DNA of 60,570 nucleotides from MAG-121220-bin8 sp965655865 (GCA_965655865.1 CBFHJJ010000008.1:1-60570); one strand, 5' to 3'. Counted from the stretch's first letter, positions 1 to 9,686 are shown. Program-made: numbers and translations. Notes: generated by a model from the letters alone, not told the origin.

Positions 1-1461
1 GAAGAAATTCCAACTAAAATTAAATATACTCACATCGAGAATTCTTTCGATGATTTTGAAAAACAGGTTTTATTACCACACAAATTATCTCAGTTAGGCC
101 CTGCACTTGCAGTTGCAGATGTAAATGGAGATAATTTAGATGATGTTTATATTGGATCTGCTTCAGGTAAAGTTTCAAAATTACTGATTCAAAATAAACA
201 AGGGGAACTGATAGAATCAGATAATAAAACTTGGAATCCACACAAAGTCCTTGAAGATATTGATGCAGTCTTTATAGATATTGACAATGATGGAGACAAT
301 GATCTCTATGTAGTTAGTGGAGGGAATGAATTTTCTCCAAATTCAAGTACTTACCTTGACAGAATCTATGTAAATGATGGTAAGGGAAATTTTGAATTTA
401 AAAGAAATTTACTTCCTGATGTCTATGAATCAGGTTCTGTGGTAAGACCTTACGACTTTGATAATGATGGTGATTTAGATTTATTCATCGGATCAAGAAT
501 GATTCCTTGGAACTATCCACAGCCAGCAACGAGTTATTTGCTAGTTAACAATAACGGGACATACGTTAAGTATAATGATATTAATAACAGCTTAAGTGAA
601 CTAGGATTAGTTACAGACGCAGTTTGGTCTGACTACGATAATGATGGCGATAAAGATTTATTTGTTGTAGGAGAATGGATGCCATTAACTTTAATTAAAA
701 ATTACAATGGAATATTAAAAAAAGAAAAATTAAATGATTCTTGTGACGAAACAAGTGGTTGGTGGTATTCAATTGAAAGTGCAGATTTCAATAACGATGG
801 ACTAGAAGATTTAGTTTTAGGAAACTTAGGAAAAAATTATAAATATCAAGCAAATAAGGAAGAACCTTTTGAAGTGTTTTATGATGATTTTGATGATAAT
901 GGTAGTAAGGACATCGTTTTAGCATATTACAATTATGGTATTCAATTTCCGTTAAGAGGTTTTTCTTGTTCTTCTCAGCAGGTTCCTGAACTAAAAAGTA
1001 AATTCCAGAAATATGACTTGTTCGCCTCACTTGAGGTCAAAGATGTGTATGGAGAAGTTAATTTAGACAATGCTTTAAGATTACACGCTAATTCTTTTAA
1101 AAGTGTGGTACTTATAAATAAAAATTCTACATATAATTCTGTTGATCTTCCTTATCAAGCACAATTGTCTTCAATTAATGATATTGTTGTCGAAGATTAT
1201 AATAATGATGGAAACATTGATCTTTTAGTTGCAGGGAACCTATTCACATCTGAGGTTGAAACACCACGAAATGATGCCAGTAATGGATTAATGCTAATTG
1301 GTAATGGAGACGGCACATTTAAGGCTAAAGCAAGAAAAGAGACAGGTTTTTTTGCTCCAAGTGATGCAAAAAAACTTAGTCTAATTAAGATAAAAGATAA
1401 TCAAGGAGTCATTGTGGGAAATAACAATGATTTGATGCAGTATTTTAAAAGAATTAAGTAA
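1..1461 (+). CDS. VCBS/FG-GAP repeat protein, 5'-truncated
   Basis: The reading frame is open from the first base, so the gene starts upstream of the window; an internal ATG at 439 is not the start. The visible 486 residues carry at least seven calcium-binding FG-GAP/VCBS motifs of the form DxDxDGxxD, for example DIDNDGDNDLY, DFDNDGDLDLF, DYDNDGDKDLF, DFNNDGLEDLV and DYNNDGNIDLLV. Such repeats fold as an integrin-like beta-propeller blade each. The family (CRTAC1-like, often about 1100 residues in Bacteroidota) is secreted or outer-membrane attached, and the true substrate is unknown. The next gene starts 16 bases downstream on the same strand, so co-transcription with the phosphatase is likely. 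Confidence 0.85.
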   Translation, partial: EEIPTKIKYTHIENSFDDFEKQVLLPHKLSQLGPALAVADVNGDNLDDVYIGSASGKVSKLLIQNKQGELIESDNKTWNPHKVLEDIDAVFIDIDNDGDNDLYVVSGGNEFSPNSSTYLDRIYVNDGKGNFEFKRNLLPDVYESGSVVRPYDFDNDGDLDLFIGSRMIPWNYPQPATSYLLVNNNGTYVKYNDINNSLSELGLVTDAVWSDYDNDGDKDLFVVGEWMPLTLIKNYNGILKKEKLNDSCDETSGWWYSIESADFNNDGLEDLVLGNLGKNYKYQANKEEPFEVFYDDFDDNGSKDIVLAYYNYGIQFPLRGFSCSSQQVPELKSKFQKYDLFASLEVKDVYGEVNLDNALRLHANSFKSVVLINKNSTYNSVDLPYQAQLSSINDIVVEDYNNDGNIDLLVAGNLFTSEVETPRNDASNGLMLIGNGDGTFKAKARKETGFFAPSDAKKLSLIKIKDNQGVIVGNNNDLMQYFKRIK

Positions 1462-1477
1462 ATTGACATAGAACTTT

Positions 1478-3148
1478 ATGAGTAATAAAACTTTTTCGAA
1501 TATTTTAATTTTAGGATTTTTTGTTTTAGTCCTAGGTTTTATATTTAGAGTATTTAGTGGGAACTTTCAAAAAGAAAGTAAAATAAACCATAGCCCTAAA
1601 CTTGTTGTAGGAATCGTTGTTGATCAGATGAAATATCAATATTTGACTAAATTTTGGGATCATTATTCTGACGGGGGTTTTAAAAGATTAATAAACAATG
1701 GCTTCAATGCAAAAAGTAATCATTATGGATATGCACAAACCTCAACGGGCCCAGGACATACAACAGTAGCAACTGGCACCCATCCTGGTGTTCATGGAAT
1801 TATTGGTAATAATTGGTTTGATAAAAAATCAAAAAAATCAATTTATTGTGTAGATGATTTTAATTATAAAACTGTCGGAAGTACAACGAGTCACGGAGAA
1901 AAATCTCCTTCAAATTTATTGACTACCACCCTTAGTGACGAAAATAGAGTAGCTACTAATTTTAAAGGTAAGACTATTGGCGTAGCTATCAAGGACAGAG
2001 GCTCTATTTTATCATCGGGCCATACGGCAAATGCAGCATATTGGTTTGATTCCAAAGAGGGTAGTTTTATCACCAGTACATATTATTTAACAGATTTACC
2101 ATTGTGGGCAGAAGAATTTAATAAATCTAGACACATAGACAGTTACCTTAAGCCGTGGGATACATATTATGATATTTCCACATATACTGAAAGCAGCTCG
2201 GATAATAATAATTATGAATCTAATTTTAGCGGGGAAGAAAACCCTGTTTTTCCTCACAATTTTAAAATTAAAAATGATAAAACAGGAGAAGCCTATTATG
2301 GATCTTTAGCATCTACTCCATTTGGAAATTCATTGGTTTCCGATTTTTCTATTAAAGCAATTGAAGGTGAAGAGTTAGGTAAAGATAATATTACAGATTT
2401 TTTATTAATAGATTTTTCCTCTACTGACTATGTTGGGCATCAATTTGGCGCACATTCTAAGGAGGTTCAAGACACTTATATAAGACTTGACATGGAAATC
2501 GAAAGACTTTTAAATTATTTAGACGCCAATATTGGAAAAAATAAGTACACATTATTTTTAACTGCTGATCACGGAGCAACAGATGCTCCAGGATTTTTAA
2601 AGGACAACAAAATTCCTGTTAATTACTTTAGCTCAAAAAAGTTCAAACATTACATTGAAAAATCATTAATTAAAGAACTTGGATCTAAATATATTATTTT
2701 GGGTAATTCCAATCAACAAATTTATTTAAATCACGAACTTATTGATAAATTAAATTTAAACTTAGATGTGGTGAAGAAAAGTATTATAAATACTATTCAA
2801 TCCTACCCAGGAATTGATAACGTCTATTCTTCAGAACAAATTTTAGGAGGAAGTGACGACCATTTTATGAATTTAATTAAGAACGGATTTAACAGTAATA
2901 TTTCAGGTGATATTATGTATACGATGATGCCAAACTGGACTTACTACAGAAAAGGTTCTACTCACGGAAGAAGATTTAATCACGATACTCATGTTCCTTT
3001 AATTTTATATGGAAATGGAATAAAAAAAGGATCCATTAGCAGAAAAACAGATGTAATTGATATCGCTCCAACTGTTGCTTCTGTATTAGGAATTAATTCT
3101 CCAAATGGCTCTACCGGTCAAGTCATTTTTGAAGCAATTGATGATTAA
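1478..3148 (+). CDS. PafA-type alkaline phosphatase family protein
   Basis: A 556-residue member of the alkaline phosphatase/nucleotide pyrophosphatase superfamily. An N-terminal hydrophobic segment (about residues 8-25) suggests export or membrane anchoring. Metal and catalytic positions of the PafA group are visible: Asp49 in VVDQMK, nucleophile Thr90 in TSTGPGH, Asn in GNNWFD (111-112), and the paired Lys172 and Arg174 in IKDRG that mark phosphomonoesterases in PafA. Later metal ligands lie in STDYVGHQFG, TADHGA and STHGRRFNHDTH. Expected role: release of phosphate from organic monoesters in the periplasm. It overlaps the start of the next gene by 8 bases, which suggests translational coupling. 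Confidence 0.85.
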   Translation: MSNKTFSNILILGFFVLVLGFIFRVFSGNFQKESKINHSPKLVVGIVVDQMKYQYLTKFWDHYSDGGFKRLINNGFNAKSNHYGYAQTSTGPGHTTVATGTHPGVHGIIGNNWFDKKSKKSIYCVDDFNYKTVGSTTSHGEKSPSNLLTTTLSDENRVATNFKGKTIGVAIKDRGSILSSGHTANAAYWFDSKEGSFITSTYYLTDLPLWAEEFNKSRHIDSYLKPWDTYYDISTYTESSSDNNNYESNFSGEENPVFPHNFKIKNDKTGEAYYGSLASTPFGNSLVSDFSIKAIEGEELGKDNITDFLLIDFSSTDYVGHQFGAHSKEVQDTYIRLDMEIERLLNYLDANIGKNKYTLFLTADHGATDAPGFLKDNKIPVNYFSSKKFKHYIEKSLIKELGSKYIILGNSNQQIYLNHELIDKLNLNLDVVKKSIINTIQSYPGIDNVYSSEQILGGSDDHFMNLIKNGFNSNISGDIMYTMMPNWTYYRKGSTHGRRFNHDTHVPLILYGNGIKKGSISRKTDVIDIAPTVASVLGINSPNGSTGQVIFEAIDD

Positions 3149-5006
3149 AAATCTAAAAATATTAATAGCTCATCTTTCGGCGTTTTTATTAATGCTTTCT
3201 AATTTCTCATGTTCAAACTCAAATTTTGATATAATTATTGTTGGTGGAGGAACTAGTGGAATTGCGTCGGCTATCCAATCCTCTAGACTAGGTTCTAAAA
3301 CATTACTTATTGAAGAGTCTACTTGGCTAGGAGGAATGATAACCTCAGCGGGAGTAAGCGCTATGGATGGAAATTATAAAATGCCCTCAGGGTTTTTAAA
3401 AGAATTTAGAGACAGTTTGGTTTCTCATTATGGGCATTTGGACAGCCTAAAAACAGGATGGGTTAGTAATTTAATGTTTGAACCCTCAGTTGGAAATAGA
3501 ATACTCAAAGATATTGCTGAATCCGAAAAAAACTTAAAAATTCTATATGGTACTACAATTGAGGAAGTCGTAAAAGACGAAAAATTCAAGATAAAAACAA
3601 AAGAAAGTGCTAATACGTACAGTTCCAAAATTTTAATAGACGCAACCGAGTTAGGAGATTTAATTCCAAAACTAAATCTTCCTTATTTCACAGGAATGGA
3701 TTCTAGTGAAAGATTTAATGAAGACATTGCTCCAGAACTTTCCAACGATATAATTCAAGATTTAACTTATGTTATGATTTTGAAAGATTATGGGAAAGCC
3801 ATGACTATCAAACAACCTAACAACTATAATAAAAACGAATTCATTTGCTCTTATGATTCTGGAGAATGTAATGAAAAGGATAAAAAATTATGGTCTAAGG
3901 AGAAGTTGATAAGTTATGGTCAACTTCCAAACAAAAAGTATATGATTAATTGGCCAATAAACGGTAACGATTTCTATATTAATTCTATAGAAATGAATGA
4001 CAATCAACGTTTTTTGAATTATGAAAAAGCTAAGGAAAAATCTTTGAGATTTTTATACTTCATTCAAACCGAAATGGGATTTAGTAATTTATCAATAGAC
4101 TATGATGAATACCCTTCAAAAGATGGATTTCCGCTAATGCCATATCATCGTGAATCAAGAAGATCAAAAGGAGAAGTTACTTTGACGTTAAACGATATTA
4201 AATCTCCTTATATGCAAGAAAATTCACTTTACAGGACTGGAATCGCAGTCGGAGATTATCCAGTCGATCATCATCATGGAGCTTATTCAAATTATTCCAA
4301 TCTTCCTAAGCTTGATTTTTATCCTGTTCCATCTTACTCTGTTCCCTTAGGGAGTTTAATTCCTAAAAACATTGATAATTTCATTGTGATTGAAAAATCT
4401 ATTTCTGTTTCTAATCTTGTGAACGGAACCTCAAGACTTCAACCTGTTGTTTTGCAAATAGGTCAAGCCTCAGGGGTTTTAGCTTCTTTGGCAATTTTAA
4501 AGAAAAAAAATATTAATCAAATTAAGTTAAGAGAAGTTCAGTTAGAAATTTTAAAAAATGGCGGATACATATTGCCATATGTTGATGTTGACAGTAAGGA
4601 TTTAAATTTTATTAGTTATCAAAAAATTGGGGCGTGTGGGATTTTAAGATCTGAGGGGTTAAATATAGGATGGGAAAATAAAACTCTATTTTATCCAAAT
4701 TATAAATTAGAAAAAAATGATATTTATTTAGACGATTGGAAGATGTTTAAATCTGAAAAAATTGCTTTTCCTGAAAAAATGACAATTAAAAATATTTTAC
4801 ATTGGATTTACAAAATAAAAGAGGAACCTTCTTTAAATCAAATAAACTATTATGAGGTTTGGAAAAATCTAAATTTGACTGATTTTGACTTAGAAAGAAC
4901 TGTTACAAGAGGAGAATTTTCAGTTTTACTAGATAAAATTATAGATCCTTTTTCAAAGGTTGATATTGATTATTATGGAAATTTAATTTTATCATCCAGT
5001 GATTAG
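3141..5006 (+). CDS. FAD-dependent oxidoreductase, putative lipoprotein
   Basis: I place the start at the ATG at 3141, because it gives a clean lipoprotein leader ending in NFSC; an upstream in-frame start at 3105 would put 12 non-leader residues in front. A dinucleotide-binding motif (IIVGGGTSGIASA) follows directly, then ESTWLGGMITSAG, typical of the FAD_oxidored family of secreted Bacteroidota flavoproteins. The protein is 621 residues. Its substrate is not recognisable; relatives are annotated as FAD-dependent oxidoreductases or xanthan-lyase-associated. It is overlapped by the phosphatase upstream and by the GNAT gene downstream (8 bases each), so the three genes probably form one operon. 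Confidence 0.75.
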   Translation: MIKNLKILIAHLSAFLLMLSNFSCSNSNFDIIIVGGGTSGIASAIQSSRLGSKTLLIEESTWLGGMITSAGVSAMDGNYKMPSGFLKEFRDSLVSHYGHLDSLKTGWVSNLMFEPSVGNRILKDIAESEKNLKILYGTTIEEVVKDEKFKIKTKESANTYSSKILIDATELGDLIPKLNLPYFTGMDSSERFNEDIAPELSNDIIQDLTYVMILKDYGKAMTIKQPNNYNKNEFICSYDSGECNEKDKKLWSKEKLISYGQLPNKKYMINWPINGNDFYINSIEMNDNQRFLNYEKAKEKSLRFLYFIQTEMGFSNLSIDYDEYPSKDGFPLMPYHRESRRSKGEVTLTLNDIKSPYMQENSLYRTGIAVGDYPVDHHHGAYSNYSNLPKLDFYPVPSYSVPLGSLIPKNIDNFIVIEKSISVSNLVNGTSRLQPVVLQIGQASGVLASLAILKKKNINQIKLREVQLEILKNGGYILPYVDVDSKDLNFISYQKIGACGILRSEGLNIGWENKTLFYPNYKLEKNDIYLDDWKMFKSEKIAFPEKMTIKNILHWIYKIKEEPSLNQINYYEVWKNLNLTDFDLERTVTRGEFSVLLDKIIDPFSKVDIDYYGNLILSSSD

Positions 5007-5499
5007 AAAAGCAAGAAAAAAAGATCTGACAAGGATAATTGAAATAACAAAAGCCTGCGCTGTTTTTATGATTTCAAATGATATATTTCAATGGAATGAG
5101 CATTATCCAAATATTGAAACTTTTGAGAATGATGTGTTAAATGAAAATTTATATGTTCTTGAAGTAGACAATAAACTAATAGGCTGTTTGGTAATTTCTC
5201 ATGAAATGGATGAGTTTTATAAGAAAGTAAAGTGGCAGGTCCCAAGCTTTAATAATATTTATTTACACCGTTTAGCTGTGGATCCAAGCTTTCAGAAAAA
5301 AGGGTATGCAAAACAATTAATGACTTTTTCTTTTGAATATGCTAAGGCAAATAACATCAAATCTATAAGGCTAGATACTTTCAGTGGTAATCCTTTTAAT
5401 AATATATTTTATTCTAACTTGGGATTCACCAAGCTAGGAAAAATCTACTTTAGAAAACAAAGTGACAAACCTTTTTATTGCTTTGAGAAGGTATTGTGA
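4999..5499 (+). CDS. GNAT family N-acetyltransferase
   Basis: 166 residues starting at a GTG that overlaps the stop of the oxidoreductase gene. The GNAT fold is indicated by the acetyl-CoA-binding segment LHRLAVDPSFQKKGYAKQLM (about residues 91-110) and the downstream LDTFSGNPFNNIFYSNLGF, where the last strand and the Tyr position of GNAT enzymes lie. It is a cytosolic acyltransferase with unknown acceptor. The pairing with a secreted flavoprotein gives no clear hint of substrate. Confidence 0.85.
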   Translation: MIRKARKKDLTRIIEITKACAVFMISNDIFQWNEHYPNIETFENDVLNENLYVLEVDNKLIGCLVISHEMDEFYKKVKWQVPSFNNIYLHRLAVDPSFQKKGYAKQLMTFSFEYAKANNIKSIRLDTFSGNPFNNIFYSNLGFTKLGKIYFRKQSDKPFYCFEKVL

Positions 5500-5509
5500 A
5501 GGAATCTCT

Positions 5510-5517
5510 TACTTTTG
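5510..5517 (+). promoter_or_regulatory. Bacteroidota -7 promoter box before queD
   Basis: TACTTTTG matches the -7 consensus TAnnTTTG of Bacteroidota sigma-A. It lies 15 bases before the ATG at 5533 and overlaps the possible TTG start at 5515, which argues that translation starts at 5533. The matching -33 TTTG is not well placed. Confidence 0.5.
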
Positions 5518-5532
5518 TATAAATTTAAATTA

Positions 5533-5982
5533 ATGAACAAGATTAGAATTACTAAACAATTTAATTTTGAAACAGGACATGCATTGTATGGATATGACGG
5601 AGCGTGCAGAAATGTTCATGGACACAGTTATAAGCTTTTTGTAACTGTTGTAGGATCACCTAATAGCGATTCTAGTAATGTTAAATATGGAATGGTAATC
5701 GATTTTAAAGATTTAAAGAAAATAGTAAAGGAAGAGGTTGTTGATGTTTTTGATCATGCAACAGTTTTTAATAAAAACACTCCACACAAAGAACTAGCTA
5801 TGACTTTAAAAAATAGTGGACACAAAGTTATTTTAGCTGATTATCAACCAACATGTGAGCTACTTATTATTGACTTTGCTCACAAAATTAAAAAACGTCT
5901 TCCAGCCAATATTTCGCTTCACTCACTTAAATTACAAGAAACAGAATCTTCATTTGCTAATTGGTATGAAAGTGATCAATAG
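5533..5982 (+). CDS. queD: 6-carboxytetrahydropterin synthase (QueD)
   Basis: Converts 7,8-dihydroneopterin triphosphate to 6-carboxytetrahydropterin in queuosine (preQ0) biosynthesis. The zinc-binding histidines are His16 (FETGHAL), His29 and His31 (NVHGHSY), with catalytic Cys25 in GACRNVHG; the Asp-His pair VFDHATVFN and the late Glu in QETESSF complete the active site. The length of 149 residues is slightly longer than the E. coli enzyme, with an insertion around residues 42-52. I chose the ATG at 5533 over an in-frame TTG 18 bases upstream because the family N-terminus (IRITKQFNFETGH) follows at once and a -7 box overlaps the earlier start. Confidence 0.9.
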   Translation: MNKIRITKQFNFETGHALYGYDGACRNVHGHSYKLFVTVVGSPNSDSSNVKYGMVIDFKDLKKIVKEEVVDVFDHATVFNKNTPHKELAMTLKNSGHKVILADYQPTCELLIIDFAHKIKKRLPANISLHSLKLQETESSFANWYESDQ

Positions 5983-6763
5983 TTTTATAAACATAGATTT
6001 AAAGAAAGACGAAAAAATATATTTTTCATCTGACAATCATTTAGGTGCCCCAGATCATTCAAGTAGTTTAACTAGAGAAAAAAGGTTTGTTAATTGGCTA
6101 GATTCAATAAAGCATGATGCAAAAGTTATTTTTTTATTAGGAGATTTATTTGATTTTTGGTTTGAATATAAAAAAGTTGTTCCTAAAGGTTTTGTTAGGA
6201 CTTTAGGTAAACTAGCTGAATTGTCCGACTCAGGAATTAAAATTTATTTTTTTGTAGGAAATCACGATTTATGGATGAATGGTTATTTTGAAGAGGAACT
6301 TAATATTTCAGTTTTTCATAAACCTCAAAATTTTTCGATTTCTGATAAAAAATTTCTTATTGGGCATGGAGATGGTTTAGGTCCTGGAGACATTGGGTTT
6401 AAAAGAATGAAAAAAGTTTTTTCAAATTCATTATGTAAATTTTTATTTAAATGGATTCACCCTGACATAGGCGTTAGTCTAGCCCAATATCTTTCAACTA
6501 AAAACAAACTTATTTCGGGGGTTGATGATCTTGAATATAAAGGAGATGATAATGAATGGCTTGTGCAGTATGCTAAAAGAAAAATGACTCAAATTGAATA
6601 TGATTATTTTATCTTTGGACACAGACATATGCCTTTGGAGGTAAGTCTTAACAATAATTCTAAATATTTTAATCTTGGGGATTGGATTTCGTATTATTCC
6701 TACGCAGAATTTGATGGCAAAACAGTCGAATTAAAATATTTTAAAAACCTTTCTGATAAATAA
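5966..6763 (+). CDS. lpxH: UDP-2,3-diacylglucosamine diphosphatase (LpxH)
   Basis: Calcineurin-like metallophosphoesterase that hydrolyses UDP-2,3-diacylglucosamine to lipid X in lipid A synthesis at the inner membrane. All metal motifs are present: Asp23 and His25 in SDNHLG, Asp60 in LLGDLFDFW, the GNHD motif near 98-101, GHGDG and the final GHRHMP. The open frame runs further upstream inside queD, but the ATG at 5966 fits the family, whose first strand (KIYFSSDNHLG) starts about 15-20 residues in. It overlaps queD by 17 bases and shares one base with the hflX start (TAATG). Confidence 0.88.
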   Translation: MKVINSFINIDLKKDEKIYFSSDNHLGAPDHSSSLTREKRFVNWLDSIKHDAKVIFLLGDLFDFWFEYKKVVPKGFVRTLGKLAELSDSGIKIYFFVGNHDLWMNGYFEEELNISVFHKPQNFSISDKKFLIGHGDGLGPGDIGFKRMKKVFSNSLCKFLFKWIHPDIGVSLAQYLSTKNKLISGVDDLEYKGDDNEWLVQYAKRKMTQIEYDYFIFGHRHMPLEVSLNNNSKYFNLGDWISYYSYAEFDGKTVELKYFKNLSDK

Positions 6764-7959
6764 TGATTGAAAAATCATCTGTAAGTTTAGAGCGTACTGT
6801 TCTAGTAGGAATTATTACTTTAAATCAACCAAAACACGTACTGGAAGAATATTTGAACGAACTCAATTTTCTTACATACACAGCAGGGGGAACTGTAATA
6901 AAAAGATTTACACAGAAAATGAATTCTCCCGATCCTAAAACTTTTTTAGGCAAAGGTAAAATGGATGAATTGTCAAGTTACATTAAAATACACGATATAA
7001 ACTCTGTAATTTTTGACGATGAACTTAGCCCAGCTCAACAAGCAAATATTGAAAAATTTTTGAAATGTAAAATAGTTGATAGAACTGGTCTTATACTAGA
7101 TATTTTTGCTCAAAGAGCACAAACCAGTTACGCAAGAAATCAAGTTGAATTGGCACAATATCAATATATCTTACCTAGATTAAAAGGCCTTTGGACTCAT
7201 CTTGAGCGACAAAAGGGTGGTATTGGGATGAGAGGGCCTGGAGAAACTGAAATAGAGACAGATAGAAGAATAGTTCGTAACAAAATAAACCTGCTCAAAA
7301 AAAAGCTAGTTACAATAGATAAACAAATGTCAACTCAAAGAGGAAATAGGGGATCTCTGGTTAGAGTTGCTTTAGTAGGCTATACAAATGTTGGAAAATC
7401 AACATTAATGAATTCTATTTCAAAAGCAAAAGTATTTGCAGAGGATAAATTATTTGCCACTTTGGATACAACGGTTAGAAAAGTTGTTATTGAAAACATG
7501 CCATTCTTGTTAACTGATACTGTAGGATTTATAAGAAAACTACCAACACAATTAGTAGATTCTTTTAAAAGTACGTTAACAGAAATAACAGAAGCAGATT
7601 TACTTGTTCATGTAGTCGATATTTCGCATTCAAATTTTAATGACCATATTGAATCTGTTCATTTGATTTTAAACGAAATAAACTCTAGTGACAAGCCCTT
7701 TATTATGGTTTTTAATAAAACGGATAAGTTTATGGAGAACAAAGAGTTAATTGAGGATGTTAATGATATGGATTATGAGAAAAACAGTATTGAAATTTTA
7801 AAGAAAAGCTTAAGAAAAAAGTATGATAAAATATTTTTTATGTCTGCTTTAAACAAAAACGATATAAATAATTTTAGAAGAGATGTTTACAAAGAAATCA
7901 GGAAAATTCACATAACTAGATTTCCATATAATGCATTTTTATATCCTGATATTACTTAA
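6763..7959 (+). CDS. hflX: GTPase HflX
   Basis: 398-residue ribosome-associated GTPase that splits stalled or heat-stressed 70S ribosomes. The N-terminal HflX domain includes GKGKMDEL and the glycine-rich RQKGGIGMRGPGETEIETDRR linker; the GTPase domain has Walker A GYTNVGKST (206-214), switch/G3 DTVGFIRKLP and G4 NKTD. It overlaps the stop of lpxH by one base. Its last 21 bases overlap the convergent DUF3078 gene on the minus strand. Confidence 0.93.
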   Translation: MIEKSSVSLERTVLVGIITLNQPKHVLEEYLNELNFLTYTAGGTVIKRFTQKMNSPDPKTFLGKGKMDELSSYIKIHDINSVIFDDELSPAQQANIEKFLKCKIVDRTGLILDIFAQRAQTSYARNQVELAQYQYILPRLKGLWTHLERQKGGIGMRGPGETEIETDRRIVRNKINLLKKKLVTIDKQMSTQRGNRGSLVRVALVGYTNVGKSTLMNSISKAKVFAEDKLFATLDTTVRKVVIENMPFLLTDTVGFIRKLPTQLVDSFKSTLTEITEADLLVHVVDISHSNFNDHIESVHLILNEINSSDKPFIMVFNKTDKFMENKELIEDVNDMDYEKNSIEILKKSLRKKYDKIFFMSALNKNDINNFRRDVYKEIRKIHITRFPYNAFLYPDIT

Positions 7960-8856
7960 ATCTATATTACTCAAATCAATATTCAATCCTAATCCGAGAA
8001 CTTCCCTTATTTGTACTCTTTTAATATCATTGTCATCATAAACAAATTGAAAAATTAAATTAGTTGAAATGTATTGATTTACTTTCATAACAAAATTGAA
8101 GGTACAATCGAAATCTATATTTTGTGGACGATCTAAATAATCAGAATATAAGCTCAATCTATTTTCTAGCGATACATTTTCAAAAATCTCTGATTTGTGA
8201 TAAGCTCTAATGGAAGCTCCTAGTTCAAACCTGCTATTCCCTCCTTTTTTAACTCCAAAATAAGTTTGAGTTTCATTCAGATCTTCTGTAAAAAATCTAT
8301 TTACTAAAATTAATTTTCCAGTCATTGGAGCAACGTTTACCCAAAAATCTTTACTTTTTTTCCAATACAATCCTACACCTAATTGTAGTGTAGCAGGCGA
8401 AAAAAACCTTGATTTTTCGGTTCTATTAGGATTTCCATTTGAATCCTTTCCAAATCTGTAACCTTTGGCAAATTGAGTTTGAAAATTAAAAAAACTTGAA
8501 TAACTCCATTTTCCAATAATATCATTATTAAATTTTTTTCCTAAAACTGAATTCACTTCAATTTTATCATCAGTTTTTTTTAAAAATTCACTTCCACTGA
8601 TTTTATTTAATCCAAAATTGCTAATTAATTTGGTGTCCCAATCCCAACCATTATCAGCATAATTAAAATTGTAATCAATTTTAAGAGTCCCAGAAATACT
8701 ACTTTGACCCCCTGAGGTCCAATTACTGAAACTAGATTGATTAACTAAAAAAACTGCATTTCCTGAATTTTTCCATTTGGATTCTATCTCATCTTGAGAA
8801 AACAAAGGAGTGCTTATATATAATAGGGTTAGTAATTGAAGAATTTTAAATTTCAT
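7939..8856 (-). CDS. DUF3078 outer-membrane protein
   Basis: 305 residues with a signal peptide (cleavage probably after FS near residue 20) followed by the family hallmark WKNSGNAVFLVNQSSFSNWTSGG. Alternating aromatic and polar residues and closely spaced Asn/Asp-rich turns suggest a beta-barrel, consistent with the DUF3078 family known mainly from Bacteroidota. Function is unknown. It is the last gene of the suf-linked operon; its start overlaps the stop of the DUF2480 gene by one base, and its 3' end overlaps hflX. Confidence 0.8.
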   Translation of the reverse strand: MKFKILQLLTLLYISTPLFSQDEIESKWKNSGNAVFLVNQSSFSNWTSGGQSSISGTLKIDYNFNYADNGWDWDTKLISNFGLNKISGSEFLKKTDDKIEVNSVLGKKFNNDIIGKWSYSSFFNFQTQFAKGYRFGKDSNGNPNRTEKSRFFSPATLQLGVGLYWKKSKDFWVNVAPMTGKLILVNRFFTEDLNETQTYFGVKKGGNSRFELGASIRAYHKSEIFENVSLENRLSLYSDYLDRPQNIDFDCTFNFVMKVNQYISTNLIFQFVYDDNDIKRVQIREVLGLGLNIDLSNIDLSNIRI

Positions 8857-9371
8857 CAGAATTTATTTGAGGATTTGTAGATAGGCACTGAAGAACAAGC
8901 TTCTCCAAACATTATACTTTTAGCTTCTAACTGTAATTTTTCTAATAATAAAGAGTATGCTAAAAGTGGAATTTTTTGATCTGAACATCCTTTAATAATA
9001 ACAGATTTTCCCTTAAAAACTGAAAAATCAAAAACATCAACTATGTCAATTATTAATTTAATATTTAACACTTCTTTTGACCCAACAACATTTTTAACTC
9101 CGTGAGTATTCAGTTGTGAACTGATAAGAATGTACGCCCAATCAGGAATTATAGCATCATTTGAACATGTTATATAAACTGCTTTATTTTCATATTTTCT
9201 CCAATCGAAATTTTTTACTTTTTCTCTAAAGTCTTTTTCTAAAAGAAATAATTCATCTTTTAACCATGGCTTTATGTCAAATGAAACTCTTTCAATTTTA
9301 GGAAAAAAAAGTTCTAAATCAATAGTCTCCAATTTACTATTAGCAACTCTATTTATTATTTCTTGGGACAT
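8856..9371 (-). CDS. DUF2480 family protein
   Basis: 171-residue cytosolic protein recognised from NRVANSKLETIDLELFFP at the N-terminus and the repeated GKSVIIKGCSDQKIPLLAYSLL and YITCSNDAIIPDWAYILI halves. It is conserved in Bacteroidota directly behind suf genes, which suggests, but does not prove, a role in Fe-S assembly or a Fe-S-dependent step. Single-base overlaps with both neighbours (stop/start) indicate translational coupling. Confidence 0.8.
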   Translation of the reverse strand: MSQEIINRVANSKLETIDLELFFPKIERVSFDIKPWLKDELFLLEKDFREKVKNFDWRKYENKAVYITCSNDAIIPDWAYILISSQLNTHGVKNVVGSKEVLNIKLIIDIVDVFDFSVFKGKSVIIKGCSDQKIPLLAYSLLLEKLQLEAKSIMFGEACSSVPIYKSSNKF

Positions 9372-9682
9372 TATAAAAATCCAAGTTCTAATTTAGCTTC
9401 TTCGCTCATAAGATCTCTTGTCCAAGGCGGATCAAAAGTGAGTTCAACTTTTGCTTCTGCCACTTCTTCAATAGACCTAACTTTATCTTCTACTTCCAAT
9501 GGAAGAGTTTCTGCTACAGGACAATTTGGTGTTGTAAGGGTCATTAGTACTTTAACATGATTATCTTCATTTACAAAAACATCATATATCAATCCTAACT
9601 CATAAATATCAACAGGGATTTCAGGATCGTATATTGATTTAAGTACTTTTACAATTTTTTCTCCTAATTCGTTTGCATCCAT
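9371..9682 (-). CDS. SufT-like DUF59 Fe-S assembly factor
   Basis: 103 residues of the MIP18/PaaD-like DUF59 family. Visible motifs are DPEIPVDIYELGLIY and the conserved cysteine segment TTPNCPVAETLP, ending with DPPWTRDLMSEEAK. In suf operons this protein (SufT) helps deliver or mature Fe-S clusters. It follows sufE by 4 bases and is coupled to the DUF2480 gene. Confidence 0.88.
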   Translation of the reverse strand: MDANELGEKIVKVLKSIYDPEIPVDIYELGLIYDVFVNEDNHVKVLMTLTTPNCPVAETLPLEVEDKVRSIEEVAEAKVELTFDPPWTRDLMSEEAKLELGFL

Positions 9683-9686
9683 AATA

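Noticed and set aside
439..441. ATG at 439 as start of the first gene
   Set aside because: The frame is open to base 1 and the upstream codons encode two further FG-GAP repeats.
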